A stretch of 64,000 bases of DNA from positions 62,001-126,000 of the forward strand of contig NZ_JAOEGB010000025.1 of the NCBI RefSeq assembly GCF_025420585.1. Reading direction: 5' to 3'. Origin of the DNA: Planotetraspora sp. A-T 1434 (GTDB lineage Bacteria; Actinomycetota; Actinomycetes; Streptosporangiales; Streptosporangiaceae). This document shows, one piece after another, positions 33,363 to 40,580 of the stretch. Both the position numbers and the translations under genes were made by a program. Each line of letters begins with the position of its first letter. The stretch's first letter is position 1. The notes under the pieces were generated by a model. That model saw nothing but the letters and a program-made list of their open reading frames with translations. It was not told the origin of the DNA and made no database searches.

Positions 33363-33805
33363 CGGAAGATACCAATCCCACGCGCACTCGCGGTCCCGGC
33401 CGGGTCATCGGCCGCGCCCTCAGGCGCACCGGACCCGTTGTGGGCCGCGTCACCAGCCACTGGATGATCGGCCGCGCCCTCAGCCGAGGACGAGGCGGAG
33501 GGAGAGAAGGCGGAGGGGGTTGTGCGGGCCGTATCGGCGGGCCCCGCCTGGTCGACCGGAGCAGAACGCTCACCGAAGGCATCGAGCCGGAACCGCATGG
33601 CGGCCACCCCCTTGCCGGAGACGAAAGCGACTGACTGCTTTCCCGACCGCCCGGATCGGGACTTCCTACGCAGACATCCGGTACTTCCATCAACGGCGCA
33701 TGGCCCCAAACGGCCCGCCAACTAAGCTCACCTGTAACGGCTACCCCGACAATACCTCGAACACCCGATCGAAGCAACGGCTACAGCCTGCGGAAACGCC
33801 CTGAA
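33363..33805 (-). pseudogene. Out-of-frame 5' remnants upstream of the HNH gene
   Basis: Frames on the minus strand hold Ala/Pro-rich pieces such as MRFRLDAFGERSAPVDQAG but no recognisable DUF222 N-terminus. A direct repeat GGCCGCGCCCTCAG occurs at about 33410 and 33470. I read this as the eroded 5' region of the HNH gene; no intact gene is supported. Confidence 0.4.
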
Positions 33806-33869
33806 TTTCGGCCCGATCCCGTCGCCGCGAGGGCACCCCTTCAGCGTGAAGGCTTGTGCACCCAGGCCA

Positions 33870-34285
33870 CGCCGGACGGGATGCAGCACCTACTCAGCCG
33901 GGTCCGGTGGGATGCCGACGCGCTCCGCGATGACCTGACCTGCGCGGCTGCGTACTCGACCATCTGGCAGACGACCAGGCCGTCTTGGTGGTGGACGAGA
34001 CCGGGGACGTGAAGAAGGGCCCCCAGACTGTGGGCGTCCAGCGCCGATACACCGGCACCGCCGCGAGGATCGAGAACGCCCAGGTCGCCGTCTACCTCGG
34101 CTCGATCCGAGTTCTACGCGGCTCACAGCGGGCACGCGGTGGTGGACCGGTAGCTATGGATCCCGCGCGTATGGACGACCGATCCGGACCGCTGCCGAGC
34201 CGCCGGCCCCGACGAGGACACCGTCTTAGCCACCAAACCGGAGCCGGCCGCCCGGATGATCGGCATTGTCGACCGCGAATCAGAC
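33870..34285 (+). mobile_element. IS701-type transposase remnant, multiply frameshifted
   Basis: Three plus-strand frames carry consecutive pieces of one DDE transposase. TPDGMQHLLSRVRWDADALRD is followed in another frame by [18 protein letters not shown] (first catalytic Asp region) and [22 protein letters not shown] third frame holds GHAVVDR, a stop, then [10 protein letters not shown] and [10 protein letters not shown]. This order is that of IS701-family transposases in actinomycetes. Both ends are missing, so the element is dead. Confidence 0.8.
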
Positions 34286-34287
34286 AT

Positions 34288-34311
34288 GAAGATCACGACC
34301 TGCAGCCGAAG
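34288..34311 (+). repeat. Short repeat at the IS remnant, left copy
   Basis: GAAGATCACGACCTGCAGCC begins a 24-bp word that matches, at 19 of 24 positions, the word at 34838-34861. The two lie in the same orientation on either side of the GNAT gene and may be traces of IS ends. Confidence 0.55.
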
Positions 34312-34326
34312 CGCTAGCTTGCGGTC

Positions 34327-34770
34327 ATGACGCTCTTCCGCGAGGCCGGGCCCGATGACTTCGAAGACATTCTGCGCCTCTACCGGCAACTGCAACCGGA
34401 GGACCCAGTTCTGCATGATGGGTCTGATGCGGCGGCTTTCGCGCGGATTCTGGGTTCGCCCGGCCTGCACCTGTTCGTGCTTGAAGTCGATGGGGTCGTC
34501 GTCGCCACGACGTACCTGAACGTGATACCGAACCTCACTCGTTCCGCGTCGCCGTACGCGGTCATTGAGAACGTCGTCGTTGACGAGACCTTGCGGGGCA
34601 CAGGACTGGGCAAGCAGATCATGGCTGGCACGCTCCGAGCGGCGTGGGACGCGGGCTGCTACAAAGTGATGCTTCTGACGGGCTCGCGTAAGCCTGCTAC
34701 GCACGCGTTCTACAGAGCGTGCGGTTTCTCGCCCGACGCCAAGACGGCGTACCTCGCTCGCCCATCGTGA
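34327..34770 (+). CDS. GNAT-family N-acetyltransferase
   Basis: A 147-residue acetyltransferase using acetyl-CoA. The acetyl-CoA loop is in VVDETLRGTGLGKQIM (about 85-100), followed by the FYRACGF motif typical of the fold. The acceptor amine is unknown. The gene is intact although surrounded by an IS701 wreck and short repeats, so it may be cargo carried in with a mobile element. Confidence 0.83.
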   Translation: MTLFREAGPDDFEDILRLYRQLQPEDPVLHDGSDAAAFARILGSPGLHLFVLEVDGVVVATTYLNVIPNLTRSASPYAVIENVVVDETLRGTGLGKQIMAGTLRAAWDAGCYKVMLLTGSRKPATHAFYRACGFSPDAKTAYLARPS

Positions 34771-34837
34771 TGCCCTGAGCTGGGCCCCTACACGATCACC
34801 GGGGCCTTGAAACGCCTCTCCCGCAGGTCACGGACAC

Positions 34838-34861
34838 GGAGATCACGATCTACAGCTGGAG
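34838..34861 (+). repeat. Short repeat, right copy
   Basis: GGAGATCACGATCTACAGCT begins the right-hand copy of the word at 34288-34311. It lies between the GNAT gene and the LOG-like gene. Confidence 0.55.
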
Positions 34862-34863
34862 TA

Positions 34864-35325
34864 TCAGTCGAGAGCCCGCCGTACGGCGTCGGCCGGGTCG
34901 GCGGCCTGAACGGGACCGGGAAGAGGGTTTCCGGCGGCGTCGAGGATGCGCCAGCCACCGAGTGTGATCACTGGGGTGCCGCCGCGTTGGGCGAGGGCCA
35001 GTTCGGACAGCGTCCCCCATGAGCCGCCGACGACGATGACCGCGTCCGCGGCGCGGACGATCAGGGCGTTACGCGCCTCACCCATGCCGGTGGGGATCGC
35101 GACCGTGAGGTCGGGGCTCGAACCGATGCGGTCGCGGCCGGACAGGATGCCGACCACGATCCCTCCGGCCTCGCGGGCGCCCGCCGCCGCGGCGGCCATC
35201 ACCCCGCCGTAGCCGCCGCACAGAACGACGGCGCCGCGCTCGGCCAGAAGGCGGCCGACCGTCCGGGCCGCCGCTGCATCCTCCGGCGTGCAATCGCCCG
35301 GCCCGCACACCGCGACCTGGGCCAT
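34864..35325 (-). CDS. TIGR00725/LOG-like Rossmann protein
   Basis: A 153-residue SLOG-superfamily protein. GGYGGVM (about 38-44) and VVGGSWGTLSELALA (about 98-112) are the nucleotide-binding motifs shared by lysine decarboxylase-like/LOG proteins and molybdenum-cofactor carriers. The PGGGTxxE of cytokinin-activating LOG is replaced by GGSWGTLSE. The ligand is therefore unknown. It stands alone, convergent with the GNAT gene. Confidence 0.75.
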   Translation of the reverse strand: MAQVAVCGPGDCTPEDAAAARTVGRLLAERGAVVLCGGYGGVMAAAAAGAREAGGIVVGILSGRDRIGSSPDLTVAIPTGMGEARNALIVRAADAVIVVGGSWGTLSELALAQRGGTPVITLGGWRILDAAGNPLPGPVQAADPADAVRRALD

Positions 35326-35466
35326 GGCGGGATTCTAGACCTGACTAGGCCGCCCCCGGCCGCCCGGCTGCGGATGATCAGGAGGAGAGGCCGCGTCGAG
35401 AGCATCGCGAGACCAGTAGGGCAAGCGCGAGCTCATCTGCCAGGGCAGCCGCGACGTCGCTTCGAC

Positions 35467-35532
35467 CCGCACCTCGTGCGGCGTCGCTACCCGCACCTCG
35501 TGCGATGTCGCTACCCGCACCTCGCGCGCCGG
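35467..35532. repeat. 24-bp tandem repeat
   Basis: CCGCACCTCGTGCGGCGTCG followed by CTAC repeats from 35467, 35491 and 35515 (last unit partial). It fills the gap between the LOG-like and patatin genes and can form small hairpins (GCACCTCGTGCG). Confidence 0.75.
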
Positions 35533-35546
35533 CACGCCTCACGTGA

Positions 35547-36359
35547 TCACGGAACTTTCCCAATGCGCTCGGCGGCGTCGGGGGCCTGCCTGACACCGGC
35601 TTGATATGCGGGCGCCCATGCGGCGCGGTCGGTGATGTCCGGACCGAACGCGTCGATCGCCTCGGCGTCCGGAACCAGCCGTATGACCACTCCCTCGCCT
35701 GCCCCGACGCCGTTCGTGCCAGACATGTGCGCCATCGGCTCGGCGACGATCAACACACGCGCATCACCCGCCAGATCGACGTTGATCCCGGCCCTGAGAG
35801 CACCGTCGATATAGCGACGCCCGTCGATGGTGATCGGCGGAGCGGTCCCGGGGAAGGCGATGCCGGCGGCCACGGCCTCAGGCAGCGATGCGGCGCCGTA
35901 CCGGTCCCAGATCACCGCCTCGCCGGTCTCGGCGTCCACCGACGGGATCAGCAGCGGCCGGTCCGGCCATTCGACTGCGCCGACCAGGAACCGCATGCGG
36001 GCGATGGACGCCTCCTCGGCGCCGGTCAAGGCGGTGACAGCGAGCCGGCCGATCCGGCGCAGGGCTTCGGCTCGCTCAAGCCCGGCATCGTCGAGTGTCG
36101 CGAACACCTCCGCCAGTCTCTCCGGATCAGTCCGCAGGCCGCCCTCGGGATCGGTCGGCTCGGGCAGCGTGGCCAGCCGGTCGAGGTCTCCGCCACTGGC
36201 CAGGATCGCCCCCACGATGGCGCCCGCCGACGTGCCCACGATCAGATCGGCGGCGCCCAGGTCCACTCCCTCGCGGCGCAGCCCCGCCGCCAGTCCGGCC
36301 AGCCACGCCGTACCGACCGGGCCACCAGGACCAAGAACGACCGCGCTCTCCACCGTCAC
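35547..36359 (-). CDS. Patatin-like phospholipase
   Basis: A 270-residue patatin-fold lipid acyl hydrolase. The oxyanion loop is GPGGPVG near residues 11-17, nucleophile Ser is in GTSAG (about 43-47), and the catalytic Asp is in YIDGALRAG (about 185). No export signal is visible. The gene starts within the 4-base overlap with the PPOX-type gene, so they form a two-gene operon. Confidence 0.85.
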   Translation of the reverse strand: MTVESAVVLGPGGPVGTAWLAGLAAGLRREGVDLGAADLIVGTSAGAIVGAILASGGDLDRLATLPEPTDPEGGLRTDPERLAEVFATLDDAGLERAEALRRIGRLAVTALTGAEEASIARMRFLVGAVEWPDRPLLIPSVDAETGEAVIWDRYGAASLPEAVAAGIAFPGTAPPITIDGRRYIDGALRAGINVDLAGDARVLIVAEPMAHMSGTNGVGAGEGVVIRLVPDAEAIDAFGPDITDRAAWAPAYQAGVRQAPDAAERIGKVP

Positions 36360-36775
36360 TGGCCGGCCTCCTCAAGCGCGACGTCTCTAGCGTGGAAGCC
36401 CGGCTGATCCGGGTGGATGTTGTAGGAGACGATCCGGCGCGGGTGGATGCGGATGAAGCTGCCACTCACCTGCTCGCCCGGTGGTACGGCCGGCGACGTC
36501 GCCTCCGCCCGACCCCGGATCTCCAGAAAGCGCACACCAGACGCCCCTTCGCCCACCACGTCGTCGACCACGAAGGACACGTCCGGGTGGACCTTGACGT
36601 TGCGGAACTTGGCCGACGACTCCATTCCGAAGCCGTAGATGTCGATCGTGCCGAGCTCGGAGTTGTGGTGGAACCCGACGGGCTTGTTCTGCGGAGTGCC
36701 GTCGGGCGCGACAGTCGCCAGCCGTCCGCGTCGCTGAGAGGCCAAATACGTTTCTTCAGCAGTGTTGAAAGCCAT
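36356..36775 (-). CDS. PPOX-class F420/FMN-dependent oxidoreductase
   Basis: A 139-residue split-barrel flavin/deazaflavin-binding protein. GRLATVAPDGTPQNKPVGF is the first-strand signature and KFRNVKVHPDVSFVVDD the central strand. Related actinomycete proteins use F420H2 to reduce small molecules; the substrate is unknown. It is translationally coupled to the patatin gene. Confidence 0.8.
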   Translation of the reverse strand: MAFNTAEETYLASQRRGRLATVAPDGTPQNKPVGFHHNSELGTIDIYGFGMESSAKFRNVKVHPDVSFVVDDVVGEGASGVRFLEIRGRAEATSPAVPPGEQVSGSFIRIHPRRIVSYNIHPDQPGFHARDVALEEAGQ

Positions 36776-36878
36776 GGCCAGACCCTAGACGGCGGCAACC
36801 CCACCCGCATCGGCCATAAGTCCGGCCGCCTCCGGGACGACAGACCTAGGGCTCGTAGCCGCCACGAAGGCGGACCGG

Positions 36879-37640
36879 TCAGCCGTGGGTGGTGATGCCG
36901 CCGTCTACGGGGATCACCGCGCCGGTGAGATAGGCGCCGGCGCGGGAGGCCAGGTAGATGGCCGCGCCGGCCATGTCGTCGGGCCTGCCGATCCTGCCGA
37001 GCGGGATGCCGCTCTCGATCGCGCCGCGCATGTCCGGGTCGTCCAGGGCGAAGGCCATCATCTTGGACTCGAAGGGGCCGGGCGCGATGGCGTTGACCGT
37101 GATCGACTCGCGGGCGAGCTGGTGGGCCAGGTGCCGGGTGAGCATGTGGACCGCTGCCTTGGCCGCCGAGTACGCGTAGTTCTCCATGAAGGGGACGCGG
37201 ATCCCGTCGACGCTGCCGATGTTGATCACTCGGGCGGGGTCGCCGGCCGACGCGGCGGCGCGCAGCAGGGGCAGGAACCGGCGCGTGAGGAAGAAGACGC
37301 CCTTGACGTTGATGTTCCAGAGCTTGTCGAAGGCGTGCTCGGGATACTCCTCCAATGGCGCGCCCCAGCTCGCCCCGGCGTTGTTGACCAGCACGTCGAG
37401 CCGGGTCTCCCGTGCCGCCACAGCCTCGACCAGGGCCTCGACCCCTTCGGGGGTGGACAGATCGGCCTGTACGGCGTAGCAGCCCAGCTCGGCGGCCGTG
37501 GCCTCCAGCTCGTCCTTCTTGCGCGAGGAGATGTAGACCGTGGCGCCCGCTTCGAGGAATCCGGTCGCGATCATCCGGCCGATTCCGCGCGAGCCGCCCG
37601 TGACGACGACCGTCTTGCCTTCCACCGAGAACAGAGTCAT
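36879..37640 (-). CDS. SDR-family oxidoreductase (RhlG/FabG-like)
   Basis: A 253-residue SDR: TGGSRGIG at 15-22, NNAG near 87-90, Ser in NIGSVDGIR, and YxxxK as YAYSAAK. The MIAxGFLEAGATVYISSRK region is typical of NADPH-dependent 3-ketoacyl-type reductases. It lies downstream of ipdF on the same strand, but a 131-bp gap with a duplicated palindrome gives it a possible promoter of its own. Confidence 0.83.
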   Translation of the reverse strand: MTLFSVEGKTVVVTGGSRGIGRMIATGFLEAGATVYISSRKKDELEATAAELGCYAVQADLSTPEGVEALVEAVAARETRLDVLVNNAGASWGAPLEEYPEHAFDKLWNINVKGVFFLTRRFLPLLRAAASAGDPARVINIGSVDGIRVPFMENYAYSAAKAAVHMLTRHLAHQLARESITVNAIAPGPFESKMMAFALDDPDMRGAIESGIPLGRIGRPDDMAGAAIYLASRAGAYLTGAVIPVDGGITTHG

Positions 37641-37651
37641 GCCGAGAGCAT

Positions 37652-37745
37652 ACCGACCGGTCGGTTCCCCGTCTCGCCGGACTGGGCACGAACCGGTGGG
37701 TCGCGGCCGGAGCGCACTGACCGGTCGGTTCCCCGTCTCGCCGGA
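37652..37745. promoter_or_regulatory. Duplicated 27-bp element with ACCGACCGGTCGGT palindrome
   Basis: GACCGGTCGGTTCCCCGTCT plus CGCCGGA occurs exactly at 37655-37681 and again at 37719-37745. The first copy extends to the perfect 14-bp palindrome ACCGACCGGTCGGT (37652-37665), 11 bp before the SDR start codon. This looks like a TetR-family operator distinct from the KstR2 sites. Confidence 0.65.
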
Positions 37746-37771
37746 AAGCCGTATCGCGGCCAGAGCGTCTC

Positions 37772-38596
37772 TCAGGGATGCTGATTGGACACGGAGACGA
37801 CCTCCCCGGTCATGTACGACGAGTAGTCGCTGGCCAGGAAGACGATCACGTTGGCCACCTCCCACGGCTCGGCGGCCCTGCCGAACGCCTCTCTGGAGGT
37901 CAGCTCGCTGAGCAGTTCGTCGCTCGTCACCTTGGCCAGGAAGGGATGCATCGCCAGCGACGGGGCCACCGCGTTGACCCGGACGCCATGGGGGGCGGCC
38001 TCCAGCGCCACGCATCTGGTCAGCGCCATCACCCCGGCCTTGGCCGCCGCGTAGTGCGCCTGGCCCTTCTGGGCCCGCCAGCCGATGACGGACGCGTTGT
38101 TCACGATCACACCGTGTCCTTGCGGGATCATCTGCCGCAGAGCCGCCCTGGTGCAGCGCATCGTGCCGTTGAGCGTGACGTCGATGACGGCGTGCCACTG
38201 CTCGTCGGTCATCTCGGCCAGCTCAGCCGTACCACCCAGGCCCGCGTTGTTGACCACCACGTCGATCCGGCCGTGAGCCTCGGAGACCGCGTCGAACAGA
38301 GCGAGCACCTGCGCCTCCGAGGTCACGTCGCACGGCACGGCGAGCGGCTTGACGCCGGTGAGCTCGGTCAGCGACTCGGCGGCCTCCTCCAGCCGCCGCT
38401 GATGTCGGTCGGAGATCACGATCGTGGCGCCCTCCTCGGCGCATCGCTTCGCGGTGGCGTAGCCGATTCCCGCGCCCGCCGCGGCCGTCACCAGCGTGAC
38501 CCTCCCGTCCAGCAGCCCATGTCCTCGCGGGTAGCCCGGTGTCGTCTCGCTTCCTGGCGGGGGTGTCACGTGGCCTCCAAAGAGTGTCGCCTCCAT
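37772..38596 (-). CDS. ipdF: IpdF, steroid ring C/D SDR dehydrogenase
   Basis: A 274-residue SDR. VTLVTAAAGAGIGYATAKR, NNASVIGWRAQKGQAHYAAAK and the end SSYMTGEVVSVSNQHP match mycobacterial IpdF (Rv3559c), which oxidises the 5-hydroxyl of the HIP-CoA intermediate. The cofactor motif is TAAAGAGIG, and Tyr and Lys lie in HYAAAK. It follows fadE30 in the same direction, as in Mycobacterium, but a 17-bp VNTR separates them. The extra N-terminal 20 or so residues suggest ATG 38596 may be slightly early. Confidence 0.88.
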   Translation of the reverse strand: MEATLFGGHVTPPPGSETTPGYPRGHGLLDGRVTLVTAAAGAGIGYATAKRCAEEGATIVISDRHQRRLEEAAESLTELTGVKPLAVPCDVTSEAQVLALFDAVSEAHGRIDVVVNNAGLGGTAELAEMTDEQWHAVIDVTLNGTMRCTRAALRQMIPQGHGVIVNNASVIGWRAQKGQAHYAAAKAGVMALTRCVALEAAPHGVRVNAVAPSLAMHPFLAKVTSDELLSELTSREAFGRAAEPWEVANVIVFLASDYSSYMTGEVVSVSNQHP

Positions 38597-38616
38597 ACTC
38601 AGGCCGGCTCCAGGCC

Positions 38617-38752
38617 CAGGTCAGCCCAAAGCCCAGGTCAGCCCAAAGCCCAGGTCAGCCCAAAGCCCAGGTCAGCCCAAAGCCCAGGTCAGCCCAAAGC
38701 CCAGGTCAGCCCAAAGCCCAGGTCAGCCCAAAGCCCAGGTCAGCCCAAAGCC
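38617..38752. repeat. 17-bp VNTR, eight exact units
   Basis: CAGGTCAGCCCAAAGCC repeats eight times without change from 38617, followed by a degenerate ninth piece at the fadE30 stop. It fills the fadE30-ipdF gap and would be transcribed within the operon. Confidence 0.93.
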
Positions 38753-38756
38753 CGGA

Positions 38757-39878
38757 TCAGCCTTTCGGCAGGCCGAGGGTGCGTTCGGCGATGACGGTGC
38801 GCTGGATCTCGCTCGATCCCGCGTAGATCGTGTCGGCCCGGCTGAACAGGTAGAGCCGTTGCAGGGCGTTCAGGTCGTACGGCTCGCCGCGCGCCACCAG
38901 GCCCTCCCTGCCCTGGACGGCCTGGGCCAGCTCGCCGAGGGTGCGGTGCCACTCCGACCAGTACAGCTTGGCCACGGACGTGACGCCCCGCAGGGCGTTC
39001 AGCCGCATGATCTCCAGCTCCAGCCAGCACCGGACCAGCCGGTCCCTCAGCACGGGGTCGTCGATCGCGCCGGTCCGCCTGGCCGTGTCGACGACCGCCG
39101 CGAGCTCCCGCGTGAAGCCGATCTGCTGGCCCAGGGTCGAGACCCCTCTTTCGTAACCGAGGGTGGCCATCGCGACCCGCCAGCCTTCGCCCGGCCTGCC
39201 GAGGATGTTGGCGGCGGCCGTACGGGCGCCGTCGAAGAAGACCTCGTTGAACTCGCTCGTCCCGGTCATCTGGACGATCGGCCTGACCTCGACGCCGGGT
39301 TGCCGCATGGGGACGAGCAGGTAGGACAGGCCCGCGTGCCGCTGCGACCCCGGCTCGGTGCGGCAGAGCACGAAGCACCAGTCGGCCACGTGGGCGAGCG
39401 AGGTCCACACCTTCTGGCCGGCGACCACCCACTCGCCGCCGTCGAGGTCGGCCCGGGTGCGGACGCCCGCGAGGTCGGAGCCCGCTTCCGGCTCCGAGTA
39501 GCCCTGGCACCACAGCTCCTCGCCTCGCTGGATGGGTGGAAGAAAACGGCGCTTCTGCTCCTCGGTTCCGAAATCGAGAATGGTGGGGCCGATCAGGGTT
39601 TCGCCGATGTGGCCGACACGGGCGGGGGCGTCCGCCCTGGCGTACTCCTCATGGAAGACCACCTGCTCGCCGAGGCCGGCGTCACGCCCGCCGTACCTCT
39701 TGGGCCAGCCGAGGCAGGTCCAGCCCGCGGCGCCGAGGTGGCGCTCCCACGCGAGCCGGAGCTCGTGGCCCTCGTGTTCGCGGCCGGGGCCGCCGAGGCC
39801 CCTCGCGTCGGCGAACCTTCCGGTCAGGTTGGCCTCCAGCCACTCCCGGACCTCGTCGCGGAAGCTCTGGAGGGTCAT
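38757..39878 (-). CDS. fadE30: Acyl-CoA dehydrogenase FadE30
   Basis: A 373-residue FAD acyl-CoA dehydrogenase. GLGGPGREHEGHE, ELWCQGYSEPEAGSDLA, KVWTSLAH and GTSEFNEVFFD are near-identical to mycobacterial FadE30 as I recall it, which desaturates HIP-CoA early in ring C/D catabolism. The C-terminal SRADTIYAGSSEIQR is the FAD/subunit segment. Its ATG overlaps the flavin reductase stop (ATGA). Order flavin reductase-fadE30-ipdF under operator H. Confidence 0.9.
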   Translation of the reverse strand: MTLQSFRDEVREWLEANLTGRFADARGLGGPGREHEGHELRLAWERHLGAAGWTCLGWPKRYGGRDAGLGEQVVFHEEYARADAPARVGHIGETLIGPTILDFGTEEQKRRFLPPIQRGEELWCQGYSEPEAGSDLAGVRTRADLDGGEWVVAGQKVWTSLAHVADWCFVLCRTEPGSQRHAGLSYLLVPMRQPGVEVRPIVQMTGTSEFNEVFFDGARTAAANILGRPGEGWRVAMATLGYERGVSTLGQQIGFTRELAAVVDTARRTGAIDDPVLRDRLVRCWLELEIMRLNALRGVTSVAKLYWSEWHRTLGELAQAVQGREGLVARGEPYDLNALQRLYLFSRADTIYAGSSEIQRTVIAERTLGLPKG

Positions 39879-40408
39879 GCGTGGAAACGCCCGTATCCGC
39901 CGCGGAAGAAGACGAGTGGCCCGCCGTCCTCGTGCTTGTCGAGCTGGTGGACCTTGGCCACGACGATCACGTGGTCGCCCGCGACGTGCTCGTTCTCCAC
40001 GGTGCAGTCGAGCCAGGCCAGGGCGCCGTCGAGGACGGGACCGCCGCCGGGGGAGCGGGTCCAGGACAGGCCGGCGAACTTGTCGCCGCCGGTCGTGGCG
40101 AGCTGCGCGCAGATCTGCTGCTGGTGCTCGGCCAGCACGTTGACACACAACGAGCCGGCCGCCTTGAGACGCGGCCAGCTCGTGCTGGTGTGGGCGACGC
40201 AGAACGCGACCAGAGGAGGATCGAGGCTGACCGACGTGAAGGAGTTCGCGGCGAGCCCGCACGCCTTGCCGGTCTCCGGGTCTATCGCGGTGATGGCCAC
40301 GACGCCCGTGGCGAACCTGCCGAGGACGTTCCTGAAGTGGTGTCCGTGCACGGTTGGGATCCTCTTGGCGCCGTCATGGCCGCGCAACTCGGCCACCGGG
40401 GTGCTCAT
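39875..40408 (-). CDS. Flavin reductase (HsaB-like)
   Basis: A 177-residue short-chain flavin reductase. FRNVLGRFATGVVAITA, ANSFTSVSLDPPLVAFCV and a C-terminal GDHVIVVAKV block define the family. HsaB supplies reduced FMN to the steroid hydroxylase HsaA. No HsaA is in this window, so here it may serve the LLM monooxygenases; that is inference. It heads the operon with fadE30 and ipdF, 41 bp downstream of operator H. Confidence 0.83.
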   Translation of the reverse strand: MSTPVAELRGHDGAKRIPTVHGHHFRNVLGRFATGVVAITAIDPETGKACGLAANSFTSVSLDPPLVAFCVAHTSTSWPRLKAAGSLCVNVLAEHQQQICAQLATTGGDKFAGLSWTRSPGGGPVLDGALAWLDCTVENEHVAGDHVIVVAKVHQLDKHEDGGPLVFFRGGYGRFHA

Positions 40409-40449
40409 CGTGCGCTCGCCTCCTCAGTTGGTCCGTCCAGTCATACTAA

Positions 40450-40465
40450 CCAAGCGCTTGCTTGG
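40450..40465. promoter_or_regulatory. KstR2-type operator, perfect (site H)
   Basis: CCAAGCGCTTGCTTGG matches all 12 fixed positions, and ACCAAGCGCTTGCT (40449-40462) is also a perfect AnCAAGnnCTTGnT box. It controls the flavin reductase-fadE30-ipdF operon. Confidence 0.88.
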
Positions 40466-40580
40466 AGGGTAGAGGGATCCCGCAAATAACTTTCAAGGCG
40501 GTGTAGTAAGTCTCGCATTCCCCAATGCTGAGTAATGTGGACATTGACACGCATCCGCACCGGTGCCCTAGCGTTTACCT

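Noticed and set aside
38617-38752. Possible CRISPR or iteron origin
   Set aside because: 17-bp units are head to tail without spacers, and there are no replication genes nearby; it is a simple VNTR.
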